Assembly (NCBI GenBank): GCA_003140175.1
Contig: PLJD01000032.1
Span: forward strand, 805-64,804
DNA length: 64,000 bases
Direction: 5' to 3'
Source of the DNA: Actinomycetota bacterium
GTDB lineage: Bacteria; Actinomycetota; Acidimicrobiia; IMCC26256; PALSA-555
In this document: positions 9,313-17,772 of the stretch, in pieces
Layout of the letters: every line of letters begins with the position of its first letter
Numbering within the stretch: the first letter of the stretch is position 1
Position numbers and translations under genes: made by a program
The notes under the pieces: generated by a model
What the model saw: only the letters and a program-made list of their open reading frames with translations
Database searches by the model: none
Told to the model about the DNA's origin: nothing

Positions 9313-11958
9313 TCACTTCGCCGCGGCCCAGTTGGGCCCGAAGCCCACGTCGACGACGAGCGGGACGCGCAGCTCGGTGACCGCCTCCATCGTGGCGCGG
9401 ATCAGGGGCTCCAGGGTCGAGCGTTCGTCGAGGGGCACCTCGAAAACGAGCTCGTCGTGGACGGTGAGCAGCATCCGGGTGCGGGCCTCGGTCTGCTCCA
9501 GCAGCCGGTCGACGTCGATCATGGCGAGCTTGAAGATGTCGGCGGCGGAGCCTTGGACGGGGGCGTTTTGCGCCATGCGCTCGCCCATCTGGCGGATGCG
9601 GAAGTTGTCCGACGACAGCTCGGCGATCTGGCGGCGTCGCCCGAAGATGGTGGTGGTGTAGCCCCGCTGCTTGGCCTCGCGGACGGTCTCGCGCATGAAG
9701 TCGGCGACCTTCGGGAATCCCGCGAAGTAGGCGTCGAGGATGTCGCGGGCCTCCTCGGTTGGGATCCCGAGCCGCTGGCCGAGCCCGTAGGCCTCCATGC
9801 CGTAGGCGAGCCCGTAGTTGACGACCTTCGCCAGGCGGCGTTGGGCGGCGTCGACGTCGGACTCGGGAACGTGGAAGACGGTCGCGGCGGTCGTGGTGTG
9901 GATGTCGGCGGCCCGCTCGAACGCCTCGGTGAGACCGGGGTCCTCGGCGAGGTGGGCCAGGACTCGCAGCTCAATCTGGGAGTAGTCGGCGGTGAGGAGG
10001 CCCCAGCCCGGCTCGGCGACGAACACCCGGCGGAACTCGCGTCCGTCGGCGGTGCGCACCGGCACGTTCTGGAGGTTCGGTGCTTCGCTGGAGATCCGCC
10101 CAGTCGTGGTGTCGGTCTGCTTGAACGTCGCGTGGATCCGGCCGTCGGCTCGGATGAGCGGCGGGAGCGCGTCGGCGTAGGTGCTGCGCAGCTTCTCGAC
10201 CTCGCGGTAGCGGAGGAGGTCCTCGACGATGGGGTGGTCGTCGAGCATCTTCTGGAGCGAGTCGGCGTCGGTCGAGGCGCCGGTCTTGGTCTTCTTGACG
10301 GGGGTGAGCCCAAGCTTGTCGAAGAGGATGGTGCGGAGCTGGGGTGTCGAGTTGACGTTGAACTCCTCGCCGGCGTGGGCCCAGAGCTGGCGCATGAGGC
10401 GGTCGCATTCGGTGGCGAGCTCGGCGCGCAGGTCGTCGAGATAGACCCGGTCGATGAGGATCCCGGAGTCCTCCATCTTGGCGAGGACGCGCACGAGCGG
10501 CCGCTCGATCCGTTCGTAGAGATCGGTGAGCTCGCGGGCGGCGAGGGCTTCGGCGAGGACGTCGGCGAGACCCAAGATGGCGGCGGCTCGTCGGCCCCAC
10601 TCGTCGGCGGTGGCGTTGCCGTCGAGGTCGAGCTGGCCGGCTTCGAGGTCGGGTGAGCGGACCTCGAGCCCGAGGTAGCGCAGGGCGAGGTCTTCGAGTC
10701 GATACTTCCCTTCGGCCGGGTCGAGCAGGTAGGCCATCAGCACGGTGTCCTGGTCCAGGGCGCGCAGGTCGCCGCCGAGGCCGTGCATCAGCTCCTTGGC
10801 TCGGTGAACGACCAGCGGCGGCCCGCCGGGGCCGACGAGGGCGCCGCCCGCGGCGGCGACCGAAGGGTCGCGGAGCACATCGCCGGGCAGATACGCGACG
10901 GACGTGTCGTCGGCGACCGCGAGGCCGGCCATCGCCCCGCCGGGGCGGGTGTCCCAGCGCGCGTCGAGCGCGACGCGCCGCCCGGCGGTGCTCAGCGCCC
11001 CGAGGCGCTGCGCCGCCGCGGCGGCGTCCCGCACGATGTCGACGTCGACGTCGAGCGGGGCGACCTCGGGCTCGGTCGCCGCGTCGCCGAGCGCCTCGAG
11101 GAGGCGGGGCCAGAGAGTGCGGAACTCGAGCTGCTCGAAGAGGATTCGGGCGGGTTCCCGCTCGAAGGGCACCGGGCGCAGGTCCGTCGCGCGGAACCCG
11201 ACGTCGACGTCGCGGCGCAGGATCGACATCTCGCGGTTCAACACGACGCGGTCGCGCATCTCGTCGAGGTTCTGATGCTGCTTGGGTGGGAGGTCGTCGA
11301 GGTGCTCGAGGATGCCCTCGACCGACCCGTAGGTCGTGATGAGCTTCGCCGCGGTCTTCTCCCCGATTCCGGGGACGCCGGGCAGGTTGTCGCTGGGATC
11401 CCCACGGAGGGCGGCATAGTCGGGATATTGCTCGGGGGTCACCCCGCCGGTGCGCTCGACGATGCCCGCCTCGTCGTAGAGGGCATAGTCCGAGACGCCA
11501 CGCTTGTTGTAGAGGACCTTGACGTGGGGGTCGTGGACGAGCTGGAACGTGTCTCGGTCGCCGGTGACGACGATGACGTCGATGTCGGCGTGGTCGGCTT
11601 CGGTGGCGAGCGTGGCGATGACGTCGTCAGCCTCGACGCCTTCCACGGTGAGGACCGGGAACTGGAGCGCGTCGAGGACCTCCCGGATGAGTGGAAGCTG
11701 GGCGGAGAAGACGGGGGGTGTCTCCTTGCGGCCGGCCTTGTACTCGGCGTCCATCGCGTCACGAAACGTCGGGGCTGGGGTGTCGAACGCCACCGCCACG
11801 TAGTCCGGGTGTTCGTCGGCGAGGACTTTGACGATCATCGACGTGAAGCCGTAGACGGCGTTGGTGACGGTTCCGTCTTTGGTCGCGAGGTCGGCGGGGA
11901 GGGCGTAGAACGCCCGGTATGCCAGCGAGTGCCCGTCAATCAAGAGGAGCTTCGCCAC
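9313..11958 (-). CDS. polA: DNA polymerase I
   Basis: An 881-residue repair and Okazaki-fragment polymerase. The N-terminal 5'-3' exonuclease domain (about 1-290) starts LLLIDGHSLAYRAFYALP and has VTGDRDTFQL and GIGEKTAAKL. The middle domain (about 300-480) has lost the DxE proofreading motif (only RRVALDARWD remains). The polymerase domain contains motif A TADYSQIELRVLAHL, motif B RRLAKVVNYGLAYG and motif C LTVHDELVFEVP. Tyr in NYG replaces the Phe of E. coli PolA, as in other actinobacterial and T7 polymerases. Proofreading is therefore probably absent. Confidence 0.97.
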   Translation of the reverse strand: MAKLLLIDGHSLAYRAFYALPADLATKDGTVTNAVYGFTSMIVKVLADEHPDYVAVAFDTPAPTFRDAMDAEYKAGRKETPPVFSAQLPLIREVLDALQFPVLTVEGVEADDVIATLATEADHADIDVIVVTGDRDTFQLVHDPHVKVLYNKRGVSDYALYDEAGIVERTGGVTPEQYPDYAALRGDPSDNLPGVPGIGEKTAAKLITTYGSVEGILEHLDDLPPKQHQNLDEMRDRVVLNREMSILRRDVDVGFRATDLRPVPFEREPARILFEQLEFRTLWPRLLEALGDAATEPEVAPLDVDVDIVRDAAAAAQRLGALSTAGRRVALDARWDTRPGGAMAGLAVADDTSVAYLPGDVLRDPSVAAAGGALVGPGGPPLVVHRAKELMHGLGGDLRALDQDTVLMAYLLDPAEGKYRLEDLALRYLGLEVRSPDLEAGQLDLDGNATADEWGRRAAAILGLADVLAEALAARELTDLYERIERPLVRVLAKMEDSGILIDRVYLDDLRAELATECDRLMRQLWAHAGEEFNVNSTPQLRTILFDKLGLTPVKKTKTGASTDADSLQKMLDDHPIVEDLLRYREVEKLRSTYADALPPLIRADGRIHATFKQTDTTTGRISSEAPNLQNVPVRTADGREFRRVFVAEPGWGLLTADYSQIELRVLAHLAEDPGLTEAFERAADIHTTTAATVFHVPESDVDAAQRRLAKVVNYGLAYGMEAYGLGQRLGIPTEEARDILDAYFAGFPKVADFMRETVREAKQRGYTTTIFGRRRQIAELSSDNFRIRQMGERMAQNAPVQGSAADIFKLAMIDVDRLLEQTEARTRMLLTVHDELVFEVPLDERSTLEPLIRATMEAVTELRVPLVVDVGFGPNWAAAK

Positions 11959-12036
11959 GTCGCCGATCGTACGCGCCGCCCCGCCGGGATCGGCCGGGCA
12001 TCTCGGGGCGGTCGAGGCGGGTCGGGGCCGGGGCGG

Positions 12037-12627
12037 TTAGGGGGCGAGGTCGCCGTCGACGACGCGCCGGGCGATGTCGGCGATCTTGACTCGCTCGCTC
12101 ATGGCGCGGGTCTGGATGAACCGCCAGGCTGCCTGCTCGTCGTAGCCGTGCTCGGTCATCAGGCGACCCTTCGCCCGGTCGATGAGCTTGCGGGCCTCGA
12201 GGCGCTGCTCGAGGTCGTCGACGTGACGTTCGAGGGAGGTGAGCTCGGCGTGGCGGGCCATGGCCAGCTCGATCGCCGGGATGAGCTCGCTCTTTTGGAA
12301 CGGCTTGACCAGGTAGGCGAGTGCACCGGCGTCGCGGGCCCGCTCGATGAGGTCACGCTGGGAGAAGGCGGTGAGGATGAGCACCGCGGCGAGGCGCTCG
12401 CTGGCGATGTGGCGGGCGGCCGAGAGGCCGTCGAGGCCGGGCATCTTGACGTCGAGGATGACCAGGTCCGGGACCAGGTCGCGGACCAACTCGACCGCTT
12501 CGTCGCCCCGGCCGGTCTCGCCGACGACGTCGTAGCCCTCCTCCTCGAGGAGCTCGCGCAGGTCGAGGCGGATGATTGCTTCGTCCTCGGCGATCACGAC
12601 GCGGGGACTGGCACGATCCGTGGCCAT
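12037..12627 (-). CDS. pdtaR: ANTAR-domain response regulator (PdtaR-like)
   Basis: A 196-residue two-domain regulator. The receiver domain (about 8-125) has the acidic pair VVIAEDEAIIRLDL, phospho-acceptor VILDVKMPGLDG, Thr/Ser switch ILTAFS and Lys in LVKPFQ. A short coiled coil (SLERHVDDLEQRLEARKLI) leads into the ANTAR domain with AKGRLMTEHGYDEQAAWRFI. ANTAR proteins bind paired RNA hairpins and prevent termination; the family prototype is M. tuberculosis PdtaR, whose gene also lies near polA and rpsA. No cognate PdtaS-type kinase lies next to it here, so the input is unknown. Confidence 0.9.
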   Translation of the reverse strand: MATDRASPRVVIAEDEAIIRLDLRELLEEEGYDVVGETGRGDEAVELVRDLVPDLVILDVKMPGLDGLSAARHIASERLAAVLILTAFSQRDLIERARDAGALAYLVKPFQKSELIPAIELAMARHAELTSLERHVDDLEQRLEARKLIDRAKGRLMTEHGYDEQAAWRFIQTRAMSERVKIADIARRVVDGDLAP

Positions 12628-12642
12628 GGCGGGGGGCGACGA

Positions 12643-12942
12643 TCAGTGCGCCGAGAGCTCGGCCGCCATGCGGTCGAGCAGCGCGTCTTGCTCCCGGCCG
12701 AGCTCGCCGATCTGGCGGGCGAGCGCGTCCCGGTGACGGGCGAGCGCGTCGGCGTGGCCGCGGGCGTCGCGGGCTTCGGCGTCGGCGAGGGGCGTCTCGG
12801 CGACGAGGGACCGCAGCCGGGTGTCCTGCGCTTCCTCTTCGAGGAAGGTGAGCTGCTCCTCGGTGACGTGCAGCTCGGCCCGGAGCCGCTTGTGCCGCTC
12901 GCTGACGTCGACCAGGCGCCGTTGGAGGATGGAGGAACTCAT
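12643..12942 (-). CDS. Small coiled-coil protein of unknown function
   Basis: A 99-residue soluble protein, almost entirely charged helix, with Leu/Ala heptads and many Arg, Glu and His residues. It has no signal peptide or membrane helix and no motif that I recognise. It lies 16 bases upstream of the PdtaR-like regulator on the same strand, so the two may be co-transcribed. Plausible roles are structural or regulatory, but nothing in the sequence decides. Confidence 0.6.
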   Translation of the reverse strand: MSSSILQRRLVDVSERHKRLRAELHVTEEQLTFLEEEAQDTRLRSLVAETPLADAEARDARGHADALARHRDALARQIGELGREQDALLDRMAAELSAH

Positions 12943-12992
12943 GAGCGGATCAGTCTAGAAGGGGGCGGCGCCTGTGGCACCGTGGTCTGGAT

Positions 12993-14153
12993 ATGGCCCA
13001 ACACCCCATCTTCACCGCGGAGCACGACCAGCTGCGCTCGTCGGTCCGGCGCTTCGTCGACACCGAGCTGCGCCCCCACGTCGAGGAGTGGGAGGAGGCC
13101 GGCCGCTTCCCGGACGAGGTGTTCCGGCGCGCCGGCGAGCTCGGCTTCCTCGGTTTGCACTACCCGCCGCGTTGGGGCGGCGCGGGTGGCGACCTCGCGG
13201 CCGAGATCGTCTTCGTCGAAGAGCTCGCCAAGTCCGGCTGCGGGGCGCTCGCGATGGCGCTCTCGGTGCAGACCGACATGGCGACCCCCTCCATCGAGCA
13301 GTTCGGCACCGACGACCAGAAGGAGCGCTACCTGCGGCCGGCGATCGCGGGCACCAAGATCGCCGCGATCGCGATCACCGAGCCCGACGCGGGGTCCGAT
13401 GTCGCCGCGATCTCGACTCGTGCGGTGCGCGACGGCGACGTGTGGCGGGTGAACGGCCGCAAGCTGTTCATCACGAACGGCACCCGGGCCGACTTCCTCA
13501 CGCTGGTCGCCAAGACCGACCCGGCCGCCGGTCATCACGGGATCTCGCTGTTCCTCGTCGACCGCGACCTTGCCGGGGTCAGCGTCTCTCGCACGCTGCG
13601 CAAGCTCGGGATGTGGTCGAGCGACACCGCCGAGATCGCGCTGGACGACGTCGCGGTGCCACACGAGAACCTGATCGGGCTCGAGCCGGGCCGAGGGTTC
13701 GCGCAGCTCATGGTGCAGCTGCAGTACGAGCGTCTCGCCGGCGCGGCGGCGTCGGTGGGAGGCGCCGACGCGGCACTCGCCCGCACCATCGCCTACGCGG
13801 GCGAACGCCGAACCTTCGGGCAGCCGATCGGTCGCCATCAGGTCATCGCGCACCGCCTCGCCGACGCCGCCACCGAGCTCGAAGCGGCCCGCAGCCTCCT
13901 CTACACGACGGCGTGGCGCGTCCAGCAGGGTGAGTACCCGGTGGCGGAGATCTCGATGACCAAGAAGTACTGCGCGCAGGTCCAGAACCGTCTCGTCGAC
14001 ACCTGCGTCCAGGTGTTCGGCGGGGCGGGCTATCTGCACGAGGAGCCGATCTCGCGCGCCTACCGAGACGCACGGCTGGGGCGCATCGGTGGAGGAACCG
14101 ACGAGATCATGAACGAGGTCATCGCCAAGCGGCTCGGCCTGCGCGACGGGTGA
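12993..14153 (+). CDS. Acyl-CoA dehydrogenase
   Basis: A 386-residue FAD enzyme of fatty-acid or branched-chain acyl-CoA beta-oxidation (alpha,beta-dehydrogenation, electrons to ETF). Signatures are AIAITEPDAGSDVAAI (FAD/acyl contact) and GRKLFITNGTRADF, and the C-terminal VQVFGGAGYLHEEPISRAYRDARLGRIGGGTDEIM. The usual Glu of the MCAD 'YEGT' position is Gly here (IGGGT), so the likely base is the Glu in LQYERL, as in long-chain and isovaleryl-CoA dehydrogenases. It is monocistronic, divergent from the coiled-coil gene and followed by tRNA-Leu. Chain-length preference cannot be read. Confidence 0.9.
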   Translation: MAQHPIFTAEHDQLRSSVRRFVDTELRPHVEEWEEAGRFPDEVFRRAGELGFLGLHYPPRWGGAGGDLAAEIVFVEELAKSGCGALAMALSVQTDMATPSIEQFGTDDQKERYLRPAIAGTKIAAIAITEPDAGSDVAAISTRAVRDGDVWRVNGRKLFITNGTRADFLTLVAKTDPAAGHHGISLFLVDRDLAGVSVSRTLRKLGMWSSDTAEIALDDVAVPHENLIGLEPGRGFAQLMVQLQYERLAGAAASVGGADAALARTIAYAGERRTFGQPIGRHQVIAHRLADAATELEAARSLLYTTAWRVQQGEYPVAEISMTKKYCAQVQNRLVDTCVQVFGGAGYLHEEPISRAYRDARLGRIGGGTDEIMNEVIAKRLGLRDG

Positions 14154-14236
14154 GACCCGACCAGCCGGGAGGCGGACCGGACGGGGACGGTGTCGAAGCC
14201 GCTCCAGCCCTCCACCCGATGTCATCATTGAGGCGG

Positions 14237-14319
14237 GCCCGGGTGGCGCAACGGCAGACGCGATGCACTCAAACTGCATTGTCCGAAAGGGCATGCGGGT
14301 TCGAATCCCGCCCCGGGCA
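14237..14319 (+). tRNA. tRNA-Leu (anticodon CAA)
   Basis: An 83-base type II tRNA. The acceptor stem GCCCGGG (14237-14243) pairs with CCCGGGC (14312-14318), and A14319 is the discriminator. The anticodon stem ATGCA/TGCAT encloses the loop CTCAAAC, giving anticodon CAA (reads UUG). A long variable arm (GTCC-GAAA-GGGC) and T arm GCGGG-TTCGAAT-CCCGC (14295-14311) follow, which is diagnostic of tRNA-Leu. The 3' CCA is not encoded (CCC follows A73 in the genome), so it must be added enzymatically. Confidence 0.95.
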
Positions 14320-14339
14320 CCCAGGCGCCACGCGTCGCT

Positions 14340-14354
14340 CGGCGGGTGCCGCCG
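14340..14354. terminator. Hairpin between tRNA-Leu and the LCP gene
   Basis: CGGCGG (14340-14345) and CCGCCG (14349-14354) enclose a GTG loop, located between the tRNA 3' end and the converging LCP gene stop at 14361. It is a plausible bidirectional terminator, without a T tract. Confidence 0.4.
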
Positions 14355-14360
14355 CCGACC

Positions 14361-15779
14361 TCAGCAGGGTCCGGGGACCGGGGCGAGCGACCCCGGCTGG
14401 GGCGTCGGGCTGGCCGGCGCGGTCGTGCTCGAGGACGCGGCGCTGGTCGGGGTGGTGAGCCCCGAGAAGTTGCGGCCCAGGACGAGGACCACGTTCGAGC
14501 CCACGGTGCTGTCGGTGACGAGGCTCGCCGAGGGGAGATACCCGGCGACGAGACTCGCCGAGGCGCCGGCCCCGCTGGTGTAGCGGATCTCGGAGCTGGC
14601 GAGCAGCGGCGCGTTGCCGGTGCCCGCGCCGACGAACCCGTGCTGTTCGAGCGTGGCGAGGGTGCGCGCCGCCGCTCCGCTCACCCCGGACGCGTTCAGG
14701 ACCCGCACCCGCACGCTGGACGCGTTGGCGGTCGCGCCCGGGTTGGTCGCCCCGGGGGTGCTGGCGGCCGGGGCGGTGTTGAAGTCGCGCAGCTCAGCGA
14801 GCACCTGGCTGGCGCCGGGCTGCTTGAGGTACAGGACCTCTTGACCGCCCTGGTTGGGTCCGGTCTGCCACGGCAGCGTGGTGCTCTGCACCTGGCTGGG
14901 GGCGCTCGGGTCGACCTTCCGGAAGGCGTCGACGAGGGCGAACAGGTTGCTGTTCGAGAACCCGTTGTCGAGGGTCAGGTTGCTGGTGACGCTGTCGACC
15001 AACGAGTTGGCCTTCAACGGGTCGGAGAGGACGGTGTTCATCGCGACGCTCGCCAGCTCGCGCACGAAGGCCTGCTGGCGTCCGATCCGACCGATGTCGG
15101 GGACCGCGTCGAGGGTCTTCCAGGTTCGGGTGGTCGGGTCGAGCACCTGGGTGTCCCGGGATCGCACGTAGGCGAGGGCTTGGGCACCGTTGAGCTGGTA
15201 GCAGCCGGGCAGCGGGATGTTGAGGTCTGAGAACGAGTCGCGGGTCGGGGCGGGGAAGTAGACCGGGACCGAGCCGATGGCGTCGACGATCTTCTGGAAG
15301 GTGAGGAAGTTCACCTCGACGTAGTGGTTGATCGGCACCCCCAGGTCGGTCTGGATGGTGTCGACGAGCTTCTGGGGCCCGTAGTTGAACGCGGAGGTGA
15401 TCTTGCTCATGCCCTCGCCCGGGATGGAGACCCACAGGTCCCGGGGGACGGACACGAGCAGGCTGCTGCCGTTGGGCTCGGCGTGGAGGACCATGATCGT
15501 GTCCGAGTGCTGCCCGCCGTTGCTCTGCGCGCTGCCGAACTGCTGCTGCTCGGTGCTGTTGTCGACGAAGGCCCGGCTGTCGGAGCCGACCAGGAGGTAG
15601 TTGGCGCCCCCGGAGGGCGGGGTCGACAGCTGGAGGTTGACCTTCGAGACCGACGCCAGCTTCTGCGAAATGAGCAGGTTGACGCCGACGATTCCGACGA
15701 CGACGACGGCCACGACGACGCCGAGCGCGAAGGCGTAGCGGCGGACGAGACCCGCACCCAAGGCGCGGCGGGGAGGCAC
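14361..15779 (-). CDS. LytR-CpsA-Psr (LCP) family cell-wall glycopolymer ligase with LytR_C domain
   Basis: A 472-residue membrane-anchored extracytoplasmic enzyme. A basic start and one membrane helix (about 13-37) precede the LCP domain (about 60-260). Key features are LLVGSDSRAF, SDTIMVLHAEP, SVPRDLWVSIPG (the Arg that contacts pyrophosphate) and QALAYVRSRDT. The C-terminal LytR_C domain (about 355-445) starts SVRVRVLNASGVSGAA, and a Ser/Thr/Pro-rich tail follows. LCP enzymes attach lipid-linked polymers such as arabinogalactan or teichoic acids to peptidoglycan. The gene is monocistronic and converges on tRNA-Leu. Confidence 0.9.
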   Translation of the reverse strand: MPPRRALGAGLVRRYAFALGVVVAVVVVGIVGVNLLISQKLASVSKVNLQLSTPPSGGANYLLVGSDSRAFVDNSTEQQQFGSAQSNGGQHSDTIMVLHAEPNGSSLLVSVPRDLWVSIPGEGMSKITSAFNYGPQKLVDTIQTDLGVPINHYVEVNFLTFQKIVDAIGSVPVYFPAPTRDSFSDLNIPLPGCYQLNGAQALAYVRSRDTQVLDPTTRTWKTLDAVPDIGRIGRQQAFVRELASVAMNTVLSDPLKANSLVDSVTSNLTLDNGFSNSNLFALVDAFRKVDPSAPSQVQSTTLPWQTGPNQGGQEVLYLKQPGASQVLAELRDFNTAPAASTPGATNPGATANASSVRVRVLNASGVSGAAARTLATLEQHGFVGAGTGNAPLLASSEIRYTSGAGASASLVAGYLPSASLVTDSTVGSNVVLVLGRNFSGLTTPTSAASSSTTAPASPTPQPGSLAPVPGPC

Positions 15780-15950
15780 CGCTTCGACGGTACCGGCCGC
15801 CCCGGCGAATCCGATGTCATTGGCCGCCGGTCACCCCGGCCAGAGCGCCCAAACGTGAAGGAAGGCCGCGGGGCGGCCGACCGGCGACGATCCGCCGCAC
15901 CGCTCCCCGCCGCACCGATTCGGGGCCCGGCGTCGGTACACTTCCGCCCG

Positions 15951-16208
15951 ATGACCGTCGCCGCGATCACTGTGGTCACCTGGATCGCCGTGGTGTCCGG
16001 GCTGTCCCTGGTCGGGTTCATCCTCATCTTGGTGGCGCCGTGGCGTTGGCTCAGCTCCGCCGAGGTCGAGTCACGCCGCCTCGACCAGGACATCGAGACC
16101 CGGCTGCTGCTCGGTGAGGATCCCGACGAGCTCGCCCAGGAGCTCGACGCTCAGGCCGCGGCCCGCCCGTCCTCGGTCGCGGAGCTCCACCCCGACGAGT
16201 CGGACTGA
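15951..16208 (+). CDS. Small single-pass membrane protein of unknown function
   Basis: An 85-residue protein with an N-terminal hydrophobic helix (about residues 3-29) followed by APWRWLSSAEVE and a highly acidic cytoplasmic tail. The start is the ATG at 15951. It is divergent from the LCP gene (171 bases between starts) and converges on fabZ. No family is recognised. The high acidity and short size suggest an accessory membrane factor. Confidence 0.55.
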   Translation: MTVAAITVVTWIAVVSGLSLVGFILILVAPWRWLSSAEVESRRLDQDIETRLLLGEDPDELAQELDAQAAARPSSVAELHPDESD

Positions 16209-16215
16209 ATCCCGC

Positions 16216-16232
16216 GCCGGGTGCGTCCCGGC
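16216..16232. terminator. Hairpin between converging small membrane gene and fabZ
   Basis: GCCGGG (16216-16221), a five-base loop and CCCGGC (16227-16232) form a hairpin centred in the 32-base gap between the stop codons at 16208 and 16241. It could serve both strands. Confidence 0.45.
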
Positions 16233-16240
16233 CGAGCGGT

Positions 16241-16675
16241 TCAGGCGTCGGCGAACGCGAAGAAGAGGCGCGCCCGGCAGGCCAGCACGCCGTCCACGGT
16301 CGCGTCGCCCGCCCCCCAGCCGCCCCGGGCGCTCAACCGCTCGAGCTCGACGCTCAGGACGAGCTCGTCCCCGGGACGCACGATCCGACGCCACCGCACC
16401 TTCTCGACCCCCCCGAACAAGGGGAGCCGCCCGGCGTAGCGCTCGTCGGCGAGCACCGCGATGGCCCCGGCCTGGGCGAGCGCCTCCAGCTGGATCACGC
16501 CCGGCAGGACCGGGTTGGCGGGGAAGTGGCCGGCGAGGAAGTCCTCGTCGCCCCGGACCCGGTAGCGGGCCACGATCAACGACCCCGGCTCGTAGGCGTC
16601 TACCGCGTCGACGAACCGGAACGGCGGCCGATGGGGCAACAGCGCGACCAGGTCGTCGGAGTTCGCCACCGTCAT
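16241..16675 (-). CDS. fabZ: 3-hydroxyacyl-ACP dehydratase (FabZ-like hotdog enzyme)
   Basis: A 144-residue single hotdog-fold dehydratase that removes water from 3-hydroxyacyl-ACP in each elongation cycle. It begins with LLPHRPPFRFVDAV and has the catalytic helix signature HFPANPVLPGVIQLEALAQ, with the catalytic His and Glu both present. The length equals that of FabZ. It is transcribed away from fabD and supplies the dehydratase missing from the plus-strand fab operon, so the two units together make a full type II cycle. Confidence 0.85.
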   Translation of the reverse strand: MTVANSDDLVALLPHRPPFRFVDAVDAYEPGSLIVARYRVRGDEDFLAGHFPANPVLPGVIQLEALAQAGAIAVLADERYAGRLPLFGGVEKVRWRRIVRPGDELVLSVELERLSARGGWGAGDATVDGVLACRARLFFAFADA

Positions 16676-16738
16676 GCCCGCCTCACCCTATTGGGCGCCG
16701 CCACGCCGGACGGTGGGGTCAACCACCTTCATGGCCCG

Positions 16739-16758
16739 GACACTCCCTCGACACTCCC
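16739..16758. promoter_or_regulatory. Direct repeat in the fabZ-fabD divergent promoter region
   Basis: GACACTCCC occurs twice, at 16739-16747 and 16750-16758, offset by 11 bases (about one helical turn). It lies between the divergent fabZ and fabD starts, where an operator for lipid-responsive control could sit. No regulator gene is adjacent, and core promoter elements are not clear. Confidence 0.3.
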
Positions 16759-16851
16759 CCGACCCGGACCGGTGTAACCCTGAGCGTCCGGGGTCGGTCC
16801 CACCTATGTACTGGCCAGTTCGGGCCGATCGATCGAAAAGAGCCATCTCTC

Positions 16852-17772
16852 GTGGGAGTCGCCGTGGTGTTCCCCGGTCAGGGGACCCAGTCCGTCGGGA
16901 TGGGCGCCGCGTGGCGCCACGACCCGGCCTGGAGTGTGGTCGACCGGGCCGAGGCGGCCCTCGGCGAGCCCCTCGCGGCGCTGGTGCTCGACGCGCCGGC
17001 TGAGGTGCTCGCCCGTACCCGAGAGGCACAGCTGGCGGTCCTCCTCACCTCGCTGGTTGTCTGGGAGGCGGTGCGGGCCCGGGTGCCCGAGCCGGTCGCC
17101 TTCGCCGGCCATTCCCTCGGCCAGGTCAGCGCGCTCATCGCGGCCGGCGCGCTGCCCCTCGAGGACGGCGTGCGATTCGCGGCCCGCCGAGCCGAGCTGA
17201 CCCAGGCCGCCGCCGACACCCATCCCGGCCGCATGGCCGCGCTGCTCGGCGCCACACCCGAGCAGGCCCGCACCGCGTGCGACGCCGCACCCGACGCCTG
17301 CTGGGTCGCCAACGACAACGCGCCGGGCCAGGTCGTGATCGCCGGGACCCCCGACGGCGTCGACGCCGGCTGCGCCCGGGCCAAGGAGCTGGGCGTGAAG
17401 CGAGCCACTCCGCTCAACGTCGGGGGTGCCTTCCACACGCCGCTCATGCGCTCGGCCGCCGAGGGTCTCGTCCCGGTGCTGACCGCGGTCGAGTTCAACC
17501 GTCCGAGCGCCCCGGTGGTGTCGAACCTCGACGCGCTCCCCCACCCGACGGCCGACGGCTGGCGTGCCGCCTCGGCCGAGCACGTGACGGTCCCCGTCCG
17601 CTGGCGCGAGTCGACGCTGGCCCTCGTCGACCTCGGCGCCACGACGCTCCTCGAGGTCGGGCACGGCACCATGCTCGCCGGGCTCGCCAAACGCACCATC
17701 CCCGACGTCCCGGTTCGGGGCGTCGCCATCCCTGACGACGCGGCAGCGCTCGTCTTGGAGGAGGCTCGCTAG
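16852..17772 (+). CDS. fabD: Malonyl-CoA:ACP transacylase
   Basis: A 306-residue acyltransferase that loads malonyl units on ACP. It opens with VVFPGQGTQSVGMG, has the nucleophile elbow AGHSLGQVSALIAAGAL (Ser; Gln replaces the more usual Glu after GHSLG) and the catalytic His in GGAFHTPLMR. GTG 16852 was chosen because it begins the conserved N-terminal strand and has AAAAGAG about nine bases upstream. It is the first gene of an eight-gene operon, and its TAG overlaps the next GTG by one base. Confidence 0.92.
   Translation: MGVAVVFPGQGTQSVGMGAAWRHDPAWSVVDRAEAALGEPLAALVLDAPAEVLARTREAQLAVLLTSLVVWEAVRARVPEPVAFAGHSLGQVSALIAAGALPLEDGVRFAARRAELTQAAADTHPGRMAALLGATPEQARTACDAAPDACWVANDNAPGQVVIAGTPDGVDAGCARAKELGVKRATPLNVGGAFHTPLMRSAAEGLVPVLTAVEFNRPSAPVVSNLDALPHPTADGWRAASAEHVTVPVRWRESTLALVDLGATTLLEVGHGTMLAGLAKRTIPDVPVRGVAIPDDAAALVLEEAR

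Noticed and set aside
16676-16740. TTGACC and TAGGGT as -35/-10 of fabZ on the minus strand
   Set aside because: The spacing is about 26 bases, too long for a sigma-70-type promoter.
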